Shown here in pieces: positions 1 to 9,502 of a DNA stretch of 64,000 bases; position 1 is the first letter of the stretch; each line of letters opens with the position of its first letter. Location: contig NZ_CP117866.1 of assembly GCF_028736035.1 (NCBI RefSeq), positions 6,572,001 through 6,636,000 of the forward strand. Reading direction: 5' to 3'. The translations under genes and the position numbers were made by a program. The notes under the pieces are model-generated. The model was not told the origin of the DNA and made no database searches. It was given only the letters and a program-made list of their open reading frames with translations. Source of the stretch: Streptomyces sp. T12 (GTDB lineage Bacteria > Actinomycetota > Actinomycetes > Streptomycetales > Streptomycetaceae).

Positions 1-2297
1 CCATCGACGCCGCCGCGCTGCTGGAGGGGCTGAACGAGAACCAGCGTGCGGCCGTCGTGCACTCCGGCGGCCCGCTGCTCATCGTGGCCGGCGCCGGGTC
101 CGGCAAGACGCGCGTGCTCACCCACCGCATCGCCCATCTGCTGGCCGAGCGGAGTGTGCATCCGGGCCAGATCCTCGCGATCACCTTCACCAACAAGGCC
201 GCGGGCGAGATGAAGGAGCGCGTCGAGCAGCTCGTCGGCCCGCGCGCGAACGCGATGTGGGTGATGACCTTCCACAGCGCGTGCGTCCGCATCCTGCGGA
301 GAGAGAGCAAGAAACTCGGGTTCACGTCGTCCTTCTCGATCTACGACGCCGCTGACAGCAAGCGGCTGATGGCGCTCGTCTGTCGGGATCTGGACCTCGA
401 CCCGAAGAGGTTCCCGCCCAAGTCCTTCAGCGCCAAGATCAGCAACCTGAAGAACGAGCTGATCGACGAGGAGGACTTCGCCGCCCAGGCGACCGACGGC
501 TTCGAGAAGACCCTCGCCCAGGCCTACGCCATGTACCAGTCGCGGTTGCGGGAGGCCAACGCCCTCGACTTCGACGACCTGATCATGACGACGGTCAACC
601 TGCTGCGGGCCTTCCCGGACGTCGCCGAGCACTACCGCCGTCGCTTCCGCCATGTGCTGGTGGACGAGTACCAGGACACCAACCACGCGCAGTACGCCCT
701 CGTGCGCGAGCTCGTGGGGACCAGCGAGCACCCGGTCGACGTACCGCCCAGCGAGGAGGACAACCCGCCCGCCGAGCTGTGTGTGGTGGGTGACGCCGAC
801 CAGTCGATCTACGCCTTCCGGGGCGCCACCATCCGCAACATCCTCCAGTTCGAGGAGGACTACCCGGACGCGACGACCATCCTGCTGGAGCAGAACTACC
901 GCTCCACGCAGACGATCCTGACCGCCGCCAACGCGGTCATCGAGCGCAACGAGTCCCGCCGCCCCAAGAACCTGTGGACCAACGCGGGCGCTGGCGCGCG
1001 CATCACCGGCTATGTTGCCGACACCGAGCACGACGAGGCGCAGTTCGTCGCCGACGAGATAGACCGACTGACGGACGCGGGCGACGCGAAGGCCGGCGAC
1101 GTCGCGGTCTTCTACCGTACGAACGCCCAGTCCCGTGTCTTCGAAGAGGTCTTCATCCGCGTCGGGCTGCCCTACAAGGTCGTCGGTGGAGTTCGGTTCT
1201 ACGAGCGCAAGGAGGTCCGGGACGTCCTGGCCTACCTGAGGGTGCTGGCCAACCCGGAGGATTCGGTGCCGCTGCGCCGGATCCTGAACGTCCCCAAGCG
1301 GGGCATCGGCGAGCGCGCCGAGGCGATGATCGACGCCCTGTCCCAGCGCGAGAAGATCAGCTTCCCGCAGGCGCTCAAGCGCGTCGACGAGGCGTACGGC
1401 ATGGCCGCGCGCTCGACCAACGCCGTCAAGCGGTTCAACACGCTGATGGAGGAGCTCCGTACGATCGTCGAGTCCGGCGCGGGACCGGCGACCGTCCTGG
1501 AGGCCGTGCTCGAACGCACCGGCTATCTCGCCGAGTTGCAGGCCTCCACCGACCCGCAGGACGAGACCCGCATCGAGAACCTCCAGGAACTCGCCGCCGT
1601 GGCCCTGGAGTTCGAGCAGGAGTCGGGTGAGGGCGAGGCCTCCGGCGGGCTCGCGGCGTTCCTGGAGCGGGTTGCGCTCGTCGCCGACTCCGACCAGATC
1701 CCCGACGAGGACGAGGACGGCTCCGGCGTCATCACCCTGATGACCCTGCACACCGCCAAGGGCCTGGAGTTCCCGGTCGTCTTCCTCACCGGCATGGAGG
1801 ACGGCGTCTTCCCGCACATGCGCGCCCTCGGCCAGGCCAAGGAGCTGGAGGAGGAGCGCCGCCTGGCTTACGTCGGCATCACGCGCGCGCGTGAACGGCT
1901 GTATCTGACGCGGTCGTCGATGCGCAGCGCGTGGGGGCAGCCGTCGTACAACCCGCCGTCCCGTTTCCTGGAGGAGATCCCGGCGCAGCACGTGGACTGG
2001 AAGCGCACCGGCGCGTCCGCGCCGGTCTCCTCCGGCCCGGCGTCCGGTGTGGCCGCCTCGCTGTCCTCGTCCCGCTCGCGCTCCGCGGCCTCGGGCGCGT
2101 CCGGTTTCGCCACGCGCCGTACCTCGGAGAAGCCGGTCGTCCAGCTGGCGGTCGGGGACCGGGTCACGCACGACCAGTTCGGGCTCGGCACCGTGATGGC
2201 GGTCAAGGGCACGGGCGCGAACGCCGAGGCGACGATCGACTTCGGGGACAAGCCGAAGCGGTTGCTGTTGCGGTACGCGCCGGTGGAGAAGCTCTAG
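1..2297 (+). CDS. pcrA: ATP-dependent DNA helicase PcrA/UvrD (5' end outside window)
   Basis: SF1A 3'-5' DNA helicase for repair and for removing stalled complexes. The frame is open from base 3, and the Q motif (LNENQRAAV) lies upstream of the GTG at 57, so that GTG is internal and the true start is outside the window. Motifs seen in order: Walker A GAGSGKTR, DEYQDTN, GDADQSIYAFRGA, EQNYRST, TLHTAKGLEF and the arginine motif YVGITRARERL. The C-terminus carries a Ser/Ala-rich linker and a Tudor-like end (VGDRVTHDQFGLGTV), the part that contacts RNA polymerase in PcrA. About 764 residues are visible. It converges on the M23 peptidase gene across a hairpin terminator. Confidence 0.95.
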   Translation, partial: IDAAALLEGLNENQRAAVVHSGGPLLIVAGAGSGKTRVLTHRIAHLLAERSVHPGQILAITFTNKAAGEMKERVEQLVGPRANAMWVMTFHSACVRILRRESKKLGFTSSFSIYDAADSKRLMALVCRDLDLDPKRFPPKSFSAKISNLKNELIDEEDFAAQATDGFEKTLAQAYAMYQSRLREANALDFDDLIMTTVNLLRAFPDVAEHYRRRFRHVLVDEYQDTNHAQYALVRELVGTSEHPVDVPPSEEDNPPAELCVVGDADQSIYAFRGATIRNILQFEEDYPDATTILLEQNYRSTQTILTAANAVIERNESRRPKNLWTNAGAGARITGYVADTEHDEAQFVADEIDRLTDAGDAKAGDVAVFYRTNAQSRVFEEVFIRVGLPYKVVGGVRFYERKEVRDVLAYLRVLANPEDSVPLRRILNVPKRGIGERAEAMIDALSQREKISFPQALKRVDEAYGMAARSTNAVKRFNTLMEELRTIVESGAGPATVLEAVLERTGYLAELQASTDPQDETRIENLQELAAVALEFEQESGEGEASGGLAAFLERVALVADSDQIPDEDEDGSGVITLMTLHTAKGLEFPVVFLTGMEDGVFPHMRALGQAKELEEERRLAYVGITRARERLYLTRSSMRSAWGQPSYNPPSRFLEEIPAQHVDWKRTGASAPVSSGPASGVAASLSSSRSRSAASGASGFATRRTSEKPVVQLAVGDRVTHDQFGLGTVMAVKGTGANAEATIDFGDKPKRLLLRYAPVEKL

Positions 2298-2308
2298 CAG
2301 TGACAAGA

Positions 2309-2338
2309 GTGCGCCCCCGCCGCAGGACGGGGGCGCAC
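2309..2338. terminator. Bidirectional hairpin between pcrA and the M23 peptidase gene
   Basis: An 11-bp perfect stem (GTGCGCCCCCG / CGGGGGCGCAC) with an 8-nt loop lies in the 72-bp gap between two convergent stop codons. There is no U-tract, as is usual in Streptomyces. Confidence 0.75.
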
Positions 2339-2369
2339 CACGAAGTCGTCGGCTCGCTTACGTCGTCGC

Positions 2370-3905
2370 TTACGTCGGGTTGATCCCGTGGCTGCGCAGC
2401 CAGGGAAGCGGGTCTATGGCCGAGCCGCCACCCGGACGTACCTCGAAGTGCAGGTGCGGGCCGGTCGAGTTGCCGGAATTGCCGGAGTACGCGATCGGGT
2501 CGCCGGCCTTCACCGTCGTACCGGAGGCGACACGGTAGCTGGAGAGGTGGCAGTACCACGTCTCCGTGCCGTCCTTCGCGGTCACGATCATCATGTTGCC
2601 GTAGGCGCTGTTCCACTGCGTGCGGACGGTGCCGTCGGTCGCGGACATCACCGTCGTGCCGTACGAGACGGGGAAGTCGATGCCGGTGTGCACGGACATC
2701 CAGTTGATGCCGGCCTGGCCGAAGTAGGCGCTGAGGCCGTGCTGGGCCACCGGAAGGGCGAACTTGGGACGCATCCGCTCCTTGCGGGCCGCCTCCTCCG
2801 CCGCCTTCTTCTTCTCGGCCGCCTGCTGGGCCTTGAGGTCGATGCGCTCCTGCGTACGGCTGGCCCGGTCGGCGAAGTCGTCGGCGCCGGCGGAGAGGCT
2901 CTCGAGCTGGGTGTCCAGCTTGTTGTTCGCGGTGGACGGCTTCACGGCCTCGCCGTCCGAGGCCGTCGTCACCGCGTCCTTGTCGTCGGTCGTCAGGCTG
3001 CCGACGGAGGCGGCGGCGATCCCCGCGACGCCCATCACACACGCCGAGGGCACGGCGATCGTCAGCAGCGCGGAGCGCTTGGGGGGCGGACGGCGGCGGG
3101 AGCGCGCCCCGCTGCGGGAGGCGGTGCGCGGGGAGGGGGCCGGAGCGGACTCCTCCTGGCCGTCGAGGAGCGGGGCCGCGGCGGGAAGCTCGCCGGTGGC
3201 GCTCAACTCGGCGTCGTGCTGGGCGGGGTCGCCGTAGGAGGCGGGGTCGTCGTACGTCGTGGAGTCGTCGTACGTCGTGGAGTCGTCGTACGGCGTGGGG
3301 GCGCCGTGCTCGATCTGCTCGAAGAGCGCGGTCCCCTGTTGATCGAAGGATTCTGCTGACTGCGCGGTGGCGCCGTCGGAGTTCCACTGTGTGGCGTCGT
3401 ACGCGCCGGTGTCGAAGGCCTGCGTGCCCCATTCCCACTGCTGGGTCTGGTCGGCCGGGGCGCCGGACTGGTCCGGCTGCAGCCACGTGCTCGCGTCCCA
3501 ATGACCGGAGGTGTCGTGGCCGGTGGTCTGCTGCGGCACGAAGGCGAGTCGCTCGTGCTCGGCCGTCCAGGCCGTGGTGTCGTACGCGCCGGTGTCGTAC
3601 GCGGCGTGGTGCTGGGCCGCGTAGGCGTCGTAGTTCACGGTGTGGTGGTTGCCCGTGGACCACTGTGTGGTGTCGTACGCGCCGGTGTTCTCGCCGGGGA
3701 GGCTGCCGAACAGGGGGTCCGCGTCGAAAGTCGGGGCGGCGTGGGCGTGACCGGCGGCGCCGAACTGAGTGGCGTCGTAGGTGCCGTAGCTGGTGGCGTC
3801 ACCGTAGTGGGCTTCCTGGGCGCCGTACGACGCGTAGTGCGCCGAGGCGGCATCGGAAGCCGTGGTCGGGGAGGTCATGGTCCCCGACGGGTGACGATCG
3901 TTCAC
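2370..3905 (-). CDS. Membrane-anchored M23 metallopeptidase (LytM-type)
   Basis: About 511 residues from the GTG at 3905, which follows a GAGAGAAG purine stretch; an ATG at 3878 (MTSPTT) is the alternative. A long Tyr/Asp/Gln-rich cytoplasmic N-terminus contains YDDST-type repeats encoded by 18-nt DNA repeats near 3247-3294. Then come a transmembrane helix (about residues 278-304), a coiled coil rich in Lys/Glu/Ala (about 330-380) and a C-terminal M23 domain. The zinc ligands are intact: HTGID (H406, D410) and HLHFEV (H484, H486). The family cleaves peptide cross-links in peptidoglycan or regulates hydrolases. Topology puts the catalytic domain outside the membrane. Confidence 0.88.
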   Translation of the reverse strand: MNDRHPSGTMTSPTTASDAASAHYASYGAQEAHYGDATSYGTYDATQFGAAGHAHAAPTFDADPLFGSLPGENTGAYDTTQWSTGNHHTVNYDAYAAQHHAAYDTGAYDTTAWTAEHERLAFVPQQTTGHDTSGHWDASTWLQPDQSGAPADQTQQWEWGTQAFDTGAYDATQWNSDGATAQSAESFDQQGTALFEQIEHGAPTPYDDSTTYDDSTTYDDPASYGDPAQHDAELSATGELPAAAPLLDGQEESAPAPSPRTASRSGARSRRRPPPKRSALLTIAVPSACVMGVAGIAAASVGSLTTDDKDAVTTASDGEAVKPSTANNKLDTQLESLSAGADDFADRASRTQERIDLKAQQAAEKKKAAEEAARKERMRPKFALPVAQHGLSAYFGQAGINWMSVHTGIDFPVSYGTTVMSATDGTVRTQWNSAYGNMMIVTAKDGTETWYCHLSSYRVASGTTVKAGDPIAYSGNSGNSTGPHLHFEVRPGGGSAIDPLPWLRSHGINPT

Positions 3906-4183
3906 CAACTTCTCTCTCGCCTCGACAACAGGGGCTGCCAGAGCAGTGCGGCGACTGTACCCGGCGGTACGCGGGCACGACAATCTTCGGCAGGTTTCGC
4001 GCGCGAAGGAAACGGGCATTCGGCCGTGTTTTGGCGGACTGCGGGCGCGGGTTTGGCCTTGTGTTCGAAGATTGTTCGATGTCGGTCGGCTGTCCTGAGG
4101 CTGCGTGCCGAGTGTGAGTCAGGTGTTGGGGGCTGCTGTCGGGGGTTGCCGTCGGGGCGTCGCGGGAGCTGTTGAGGGGGCGG

Positions 4184-5044
4184 TCACGCCACTGTCAGGC
4201 CGTCGGCCTGTGCGGCGGCGTCGGCTCCTGTCCGTGCGGTGTCGAGGGCCTGCCGTATCCCGGTCGCCACGGCGGGGTGCACCGGCAGGGCGAGGTGGCC
4301 GATGCCGGTCACGCGGACGTTCTGCGCCATCAGGTCCGGGTGGTCGATGCAGGCCGTCTCCAGCGGGTCCATCAGGTGGTCGAGGTCGCTCCAGAAGCTC
4401 ACGAAGTGGGTACGGCAGCCGGGTGCGGGCCTGGCCAGTTCCTCGAGGACCGGTGAGCCGGGGCGCATCTGACGCACGATGGGATGTGCGTTCGCCAGTG
4501 GGACGACACGGGTGCCGGAGTGCGGCGTGCCGAGCGTGACGAGCGTACGGACCCTGAGGTCGCCGCCGAGGCGCTGCACGTAATAACGCGCTATCAGCCC
4601 GCCGAGGCTGTGCCCGACGATGTCGACCTGCCTGCTGCCGGTGCGCTCGCAGATCCCCTCTATATGCCGGCCGAGCAGTTCGGCGGCGGTGCGGATGTCG
4701 CAGGTCAGCGGGGAGTAGTTGAGCGACTCGACCTGGTGCCTGCCGTGTTGGGCGAGGCTGCGGCGCAGCAGGACGAAGACCGAGCGGTTGTCTATGAAGC
4801 CGTGCAGCAGGACGACGGGGGGTTTGGTCTCCGTCGGCAGCTGGGCGGTGTCCTGTGCGGGGAGCGCGGGGGTGGTGCGGCGCTCCTGGGTGATGCCGGA
4901 GGGATAGAGGAGCAGGTGTCCGGCGAGGATCGCGATCTCCAGGGCGGTCGCCTTCAGCAGGGCCAGGGAGAGGCCGGCGATTCTGCTCGGGAGCAGGCGC
5001 TGGCAGAGCGGAAGAAAGGGGAGTGCTGCCCCGGTGACCTTCAT
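4184..5044 (-). CDS. Secreted alpha/beta-hydrolase, lipase-like
   Basis: A 286-residue hydrolase. The ATG at 5044 (MKVTGAALPF) was chosen because AAGGAGG sits 8 nt upstream; the longer frame to 5188 has no such signal. The N-terminus has a hydrophobic segment (LSLALLKATALEIAILAGHL) that could export or anchor it. The fold shows the oxyanion motif HGFIDN, the nucleophile elbow GHSLGG (Ser) and a C-terminal GIGHLALP supplying the catalytic His; an Asp in WSDLDH is the likely acid. The layout matches Streptomyces triacylglycerol lipase/esterase proteins. The substrate is not determinable. It is a single gene on the minus strand with a long upstream gap. Confidence 0.82.
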   Translation of the reverse strand: MKVTGAALPFLPLCQRLLPSRIAGLSLALLKATALEIAILAGHLLLYPSGITQERRTTPALPAQDTAQLPTETKPPVVLLHGFIDNRSVFVLLRRSLAQHGRHQVESLNYSPLTCDIRTAAELLGRHIEGICERTGSRQVDIVGHSLGGLIARYYVQRLGGDLRVRTLVTLGTPHSGTRVVPLANAHPIVRQMRPGSPVLEELARPAPGCRTHFVSFWSDLDHLMDPLETACIDHPDLMAQNVRVTGIGHLALPVHPAVATGIRQALDTARTGADAAAQADGLTVA

Positions 5045-5691
5045 GGCCGACCTCCTTGCGGCACGCGGGAGGACGGCTCCGGCCCCCGTGTGCCCTCGTG
5101 GGAAGTCGCGGCGGAGGAGGCCGGCGGGGCATGAGGAGGGCGCGTGGGGTGAGCGAGGCACGCGGCGTGAGCCAGTTCTGTCGGCCATGGTGCGCCGATG
5201 ACCTGGCGGGGCTGCCTGCCGGTGTGGCGACGAGCCTCCCCGCTGTCGTGCCTTACCTGCCCTACGTGCCCTTCGTGCGACCGTCGATGCGCCGCACCGC
5301 CACGGCGCGCGGCCTGCGGCGCGGTGGTGCGGCGACCTCGTTGCGGCTCCCGTTGCGCGTGGTTCCGCTGCGACGCGTGTACCGCAGGCTGCTGCGGCCC
5401 GTGTGCCGCAGAGATCTGGAACGGTGCGCGGCGAACGTGTCCCACCGTGTGATTTCCCCCTCGGTCTGCACCGCGAAACTGCCGGTTGCGGGATGCTGGA
5501 GATAACGTTCGTTCACTACTTCGGGCAGTGTGGCCCGGGGCGTCCGTGCCGTGGTGGCGCGTCCGGTGCGGTGAGCAGCGGAAAAGTGCAATACGCGCAC
5601 CATGTATGACATGTGCTGCCTGTGCGGCATAACTCATATATGAGCGGTACTTGTCGGTACGGATGGATGTAGTCGCTTCATGGAGGCAGTG
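5045..5691. other. Long intergenic region upstream of icmB and the lipase gene
   Basis: This 647-bp gap must hold divergent promoters for the lipase (minus) and icmB (plus). The part near icmB (5480-5680) is clearly more AT-rich than the surroundings. A minus-strand frame from a GTG near 5513 to 5262 could encode about 85 residues rich in Arg and Ser (starting VNERYLQHPATG). It has no good ribosome site and no recognisable domain, so it is not called as a gene. Confidence 0.5.
5633..5644. promoter_or_regulatory. Perfect palindrome CTCATATATGAG upstream of icmB
   Basis: A self-complementary 12-mer in an AT-rich stretch, 48 nt before the icmB start. Position and symmetry suggest an operator for a dimeric repressor, but no regulator is identified. 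Confidence 0.4.
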
Positions 5692-6108
5692 ATGGGTGTG
5701 GCAGCCGGTCCGATCCGCGTGGTGGTGGCCAAGCCGGGACTCGACGGCCACGATCGGGGGGCCAAGGTCATCGCGCGGGCGCTGCGCGACGCCGGTATGG
5801 AGGTCATCTACACCGGGCTTCACCAGACACCCGAGCAGATCGTCGACACCGCGATCCAGGAGGACGCCGACGCGATCGGCCTGTCCATCCTCTCCGGCGC
5901 CCACAACACCCTCTTCGCCGCCGTGATCGAACTCCTCAAGGAGCGCGACGCGGAGGACATCCTGGTCTTCGGCGGCGGGATCATCCCCGAGGCGGACATC
6001 GCCCCGCTGAAGGAGAAGGGCGTCGCGGAGATCTTCACGCCCGGGGCCACGACGCAGTCGATCGTGGACTGGGTGCGGGCGAACGTACATCAGCCGGCGG
6101 GGGCATAG
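5692..6108 (+). CDS. icmB: Adenosylcobalamin-binding small subunit of an acyl-CoA mutase (IcmB-like)
   Basis: A 138-residue stand-alone B12-binding domain. The ATG at 5692 was preferred over 5680 because GGAGG lies 7 nt before it. The B12 fold motifs are present: DGHDRG (the lower-axial His motif DxHxxG), the LSILSGAH loop and the GGG turn. In Streptomyces this subunit, IcmB, pairs with a separately encoded large subunit IcmA to interconvert isobutyryl-CoA and n-butyryl-CoA. No large subunit is encoded nearby, which agrees with the known unlinked arrangement. A small B12 subunit for a related mutase is the alternative. Confidence 0.88.
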   Translation: MGVAAGPIRVVVAKPGLDGHDRGAKVIARALRDAGMEVIYTGLHQTPEQIVDTAIQEDADAIGLSILSGAHNTLFAAVIELLKERDAEDILVFGGGIIPEADIAPLKEKGVAEIFTPGATTQSIVDWVRANVHQPAGA

Positions 6109-6200
6109 CCGCTGCGCTCGGCTGGAGCCGAGTGTGTGGAGCAGTCCCTGGGCAGGAGCCGGGGGTGCCGGCCGGAGTCCGACCGGAGGCCTCAGGGCGC

Positions 6201-7820
6201 CTACGTCCTCAGCTCCTCGGTCATCGCCGCCCGCAGCCGCAACGTCGTGACCAGCCGCTGGAACGCCTCCGCCCAGTACCCCCCGGCCCCCGGCGACGCG
6301 TCCTCCGACTCGTCCGGCACCGCCTGCAGGCCGTCGAGGCGGCTCGCCTCGGCCGGGTCGAGACAGCGCTCGGCCAGGCCCATCACTCCACTGAAACTCC
6401 ATGGATAACTCCCCGCGTCCCGTGCGATGTTGAGCGCGTCGACCACTGCCCGCCCAAGCGGCGGAGCCCACGGCACCGCGCACACCCCGAGCAGCTGAAA
6501 CGCCTCGGACAGACCGTGCGTGGCGATGAACCCGGCGACCCACTCGGCCCGCTCGGCGGTGCCCAGCGTGCCGAGGAGCTTCGCTCGCTCGGCCAAGGAC
6601 ACCGCTCCTGGACCGCCCGCCTCGGGAGCCGAGGGTGACCCGAGCAGCGCCCTCGCCCACTGGCCGTCCCGCTGCCGCACCGCCGCCCGGCACCACGCCG
6701 CGTGCAGCTCGCCCTGCCAGTCGTCCGCCACCGGCAGCGCCACGATCTCCTGAGGCGTACGCCCCCCGAGCCGCCCCGACCACGTGCTGAGCGGCGCCGC
6801 CTCCACCAACTGGCCGAACCACCACGACCGTTCACCGCGCCCGGCCGGAGCTGTGGCCACGACCCCGTCGCGCTCCATTCCCGCGTCGCACTCGTGCGGC
6901 GCCTCGACACTGATCGCCGGCGTCTGCTGCGTGTGGTCCAGCGCCACGCACGTCCCGGCGCGCACCGCCATCCGCGCGGCGAGCGCCGAACCCGGCAGCG
7001 CCGAGAGCAACTCGGCGGCCGTCGCCCGGACATTGCGGCTCCGGTCGTTCAGCGCCTGCTCCAGAAACGGCTCGTCCTGCGGGCCCAGCCCGGTCCGCAG
7101 CGAGTCGAGGAACATCAGCCGGTCCTCGGCCCGCTCCGTCGCCCATGTCGTGGTCAGCAGCTCGCGGGCGGTGGCGGGCTCACGCGTGCGTATCGCGGAG
7201 AGAAGCGAGACCCGCTCGGCGAACAGCCCCTCCTGCCACAGCTGTTGGATCCTGGCCGAGTCCTCGAGGTGCGGCAGCGCCGCGCCCCCACCGGGTGCCG
7301 CACGCAGGGCGAACCGCCAGTCCGGGTTCAGCCGGGCGAGCCACACCGCGCGCGGGCCCGCGAACGTCAGCGCCGCCGGCCGTAGGTCCGTACGCCCCCG
7401 CGCCGCGTCCAGCAGCGCGGGCAGCGACTGAGGGGGCGGTGCGAAACCGCGGTCGTTCGCCGTCGCGAGCCACTGGGGCAGCAGCTCCATGAGGTCCGGC
7501 GCCGTGCCTCTGCGACCGCCGCCTGCCGCGCCGGGACGGTCGGCCAGCAGTATCGCCAGCCTGCGGGCGGCCGCCGGGGGCAGCGCCGGTCGCGGGTCCT
7601 CGGGGGCCGGCTGCGGACGCTGCGCCGCTCGCGCCGGCCGCAGTCCCGCCCGCCGCCGTACGGTCTCCACGGCCGCCGCGTCCAGCAGCGCCGCGGGCGC
7701 TTCCCGACCCGGCGCGCAGCCCGGGGGTGTACGCCGGTCCGTGCCGAGCAGTGCCGCCGTGACGAGTTCCTCCCAGGTGCCGGGCGGGGGCGAGTCCACG
7801 GGAGCGGAGGGACTGTTCAT
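6201..7820 (-). CDS. DUF5691 family protein
   Basis: A 539-residue Ala/Arg/Leu-rich cytoplasmic protein without signal peptide or membrane segments. It opens with WEELVTAALLGTDRR, typical of DUF5691, and contains helical HEAT-like stretches (ERAEDRLMFLDSLRTGL, DRSRNVRATAAELLSALPG). GAGGAAGG precedes the ATG. It lies 160 bp downstream of the SWIM-domain gene on the same strand and probably forms an operon with it. Its biochemical function is unknown; context ties it to the MoxR/DUF5682/VWA genes next door. Confidence 0.8.
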   Translation of the reverse strand: MNSPSAPVDSPPPGTWEELVTAALLGTDRRTPPGCAPGREAPAALLDAAAVETVRRRAGLRPARAAQRPQPAPEDPRPALPPAAARRLAILLADRPGAAGGGRRGTAPDLMELLPQWLATANDRGFAPPPQSLPALLDAARGRTDLRPAALTFAGPRAVWLARLNPDWRFALRAAPGGGAALPHLEDSARIQQLWQEGLFAERVSLLSAIRTREPATARELLTTTWATERAEDRLMFLDSLRTGLGPQDEPFLEQALNDRSRNVRATAAELLSALPGSALAARMAVRAGTCVALDHTQQTPAISVEAPHECDAGMERDGVVATAPAGRGERSWWFGQLVEAAPLSTWSGRLGGRTPQEIVALPVADDWQGELHAAWCRAAVRQRDGQWARALLGSPSAPEAGGPGAVSLAERAKLLGTLGTAERAEWVAGFIATHGLSEAFQLLGVCAVPWAPPLGRAVVDALNIARDAGSYPWSFSGVMGLAERCLDPAEASRLDGLQAVPDESEDASPGAGGYWAEAFQRLVTTLRLRAAMTEELRT

Positions 7821-7980
7821 GTGGTTCCTTCCTCTCTTTCTGCGTGCCGGGCGCCGTGGCAGTGGAGGGGGGTGAGACTCACCTGTATGGCCGGGGAGGC
7901 GGGCGTCGCACAGTCCGTCGCACGGGCGGTGCGAGTCGCGCGGGCAGTGCGAGTCGCACGGTCGGTGCGCGGCGCACCGC

Positions 7981-9336
7981 TCAGCACAGCTGCACCGCCT
8001 CTCCCGTCCCCTCCGGCCACGCCGTCAACGGGGTGAAGCCACGGTGGCCGCACTCGCCGAACACCTTGACCGGTGCGCCGCCCGACAGCGCGACCAGGCG
8101 CCAGAGGCCCGGGCGGGCGCGGGCGGCGGGGGTGAGCGGCAGCGCTGTGTCCGCGTCGGCGTCCGCCAGCTGCCACGAGTCGCCGTCCGGGGCCGGCACG
8201 ACCCGGTCCAGGGTCACCGGGACCGAGTCCAGCCACGGATCGTCGCGGAGCGCCTCGCCGTAACGGGCCGTCGCCTCGGCCGTCGTCCCGCCCGGCGGCC
8301 GTATCGGGGCGGGCGCGGGCGGTGCGAACTGCTCGCCCAGGGCCGCCCGTAGCTGCCCGGCGCCCGGGTACCACGACACCTCCGCCTCCAGGGTCAGCCC
8401 AACCGGCAGCGCCAGCTCCGGGGCACGGCCGGCGGCGCCGTAGGAGAGGAGCAGCGCGGTGCGGCCCGAGTCGGCGCCGTACAGCCATATCCGGCGCGTC
8501 GTCAGTTTGGTGTCCGCCGTGTCGTACTGGGCGAGGACCAGCCAGCGGTCCCGCACCGGCGGGCCGTCCACGGAGGCGGGCAGGCCGATGCGGGAGCGGA
8601 CCGTGTCTGCCAGGCCGTCGGGCAGCCGCTCGCGGCGCAGCCAGCCCTGGTCGAGGAGGTGCACAAGGGCGCACTCCTCCAGCAGACGCACGGGCCAGCC
8701 GGGGCCGGACGCCGGGATCGCCCCCAGGTCCCTCACCCGCGCGGCCAGTCCGGGGGCCTGGGCGTCGACCATGCGGGCCGCCGTCTCCTCCCACGGTCCG
8801 TACCCGGCCTGTTCGGCGCCAGCCAGGCCGCCGCGCAGCAGGTCCGCAAGGCGCTGCTCCAGCTCCGTCGCGCCCGCGGTGACCCGCCCCGCCCGGCGCT
8901 CCGCCCTGCGCCGCGCCGCCTCCGGATCACCGGACCCGGACGAGGAACCGGCCGCGCCCGCCGCCCGCTTGTCCTCCGCGCGCTGCCTTCTCCCCTTTAT
9001 CCACTGCTCCGCCCAGTCCGGCGGCTGCCCGGGCGACACCGCACCTTCTCCGCCCGCCCAGAGCAGCAGCAGCCCGAGCGTGTGCTTGCACGGGAATTTC
9101 CGGCTCGGGCAACTGCACTTGTACGCAGGCCCGGCCGCGTCCGCGATGTCGATGACCGTCTGATACGGCTTGCTGCCACTGCCCTTGCACAGCCCCCACA
9201 CCGCCCCCTCGTCGGTACTCCCCGCCTCGGACCACGGCCCTGCCGCGCCGAGTTTGCTTCCCGCTTTGCGTGACGCGGCGTCAGGCGCCAGTGCCAGCAC
9301 CTGGTCCGCGGTCCAGCGCACCCCCTGCTGAGTCAT
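7981..9336 (-). CDS. SWIM zinc-finger protein (YehQ-like)
   Basis: 451 residues from the ATG at 9336 (MTQQGVRWTADQ); an upstream start at 9366 is possible. The N-terminal half holds a SWIM zinc motif of the CxC-x(n)-CxH type (CSCPSRKFPCKH, near residue 80), followed by an Arg/Glu/Ala-rich helical linker and a conserved C-terminal domain. SWIM domains bind zinc and are usually protein- or nucleic-acid-binding modules. The gene is divergent from the MoxR gene (166 bp between starts) and upstream of the DUF5691 gene. The same protein type, YehQ, accompanies MoxR, DUF5682 and VWA proteins in E. coli. Function unknown. Confidence 0.85.
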   Translation of the reverse strand: MTQQGVRWTADQVLALAPDAASRKAGSKLGAAGPWSEAGSTDEGAVWGLCKGSGSKPYQTVIDIADAAGPAYKCSCPSRKFPCKHTLGLLLLWAGGEGAVSPGQPPDWAEQWIKGRRQRAEDKRAAGAAGSSSGSGDPEAARRRAERRAGRVTAGATELEQRLADLLRGGLAGAEQAGYGPWEETAARMVDAQAPGLAARVRDLGAIPASGPGWPVRLLEECALVHLLDQGWLRRERLPDGLADTVRSRIGLPASVDGPPVRDRWLVLAQYDTADTKLTTRRIWLYGADSGRTALLLSYGAAGRAPELALPVGLTLEAEVSWYPGAGQLRAALGEQFAPPAPAPIRPPGGTTAEATARYGEALRDDPWLDSVPVTLDRVVPAPDGDSWQLADADADTALPLTPAARARPGLWRLVALSGGAPVKVFGECGHRGFTPLTAWPEGTGEAVQLC

Positions 9337-9502
9337 GCCATCGAAGGTAGATCCCACCACTGACAATCGGCCGGGGCAGATATCCCGCCAGCGGCCTCAC
9401 GAGCGCGTTTGCGCAGGTCGGAACGCATTGTCAGTGGCGTGGTGCAACGTGGATGCCAGATCCGAAACGGCTGAACCGGCCGAGCTGGAGGGGGACTTTG
9501 CC
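9337..9502. promoter_or_regulatory. Divergent promoter region, SWIM gene / MoxR gene
   Basis: A 166-bp region between divergent starts; it must contain promoters in both directions and would allow shared regulation of the two arms of the YehLMPQ-like locus. I do not see an unambiguous -35/-10 pair. Confidence 0.5.

Noticed and set aside
3906..4183. Possible c-di-AMP riboswitch in the M23 peptidase leader, as known for other actinobacterial wall hydrolase genes.
   Set aside because: I looked for the conserved ydaO core on the minus strand and did not find it.
5262..5513. Minus-strand small ORF in the icmB upstream gap.
   Set aside because: No domain, no clear ribosome site, Arg/Ser-rich; recorded only in the intergenic entry.
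5041..6825. Long minus-strand ORF (594 codons) across icmB.
   Set aside because: Antisense shadow produced by high GC; composition is Arg/Gly/Ala without domains, and icmB on the other strand is certain.
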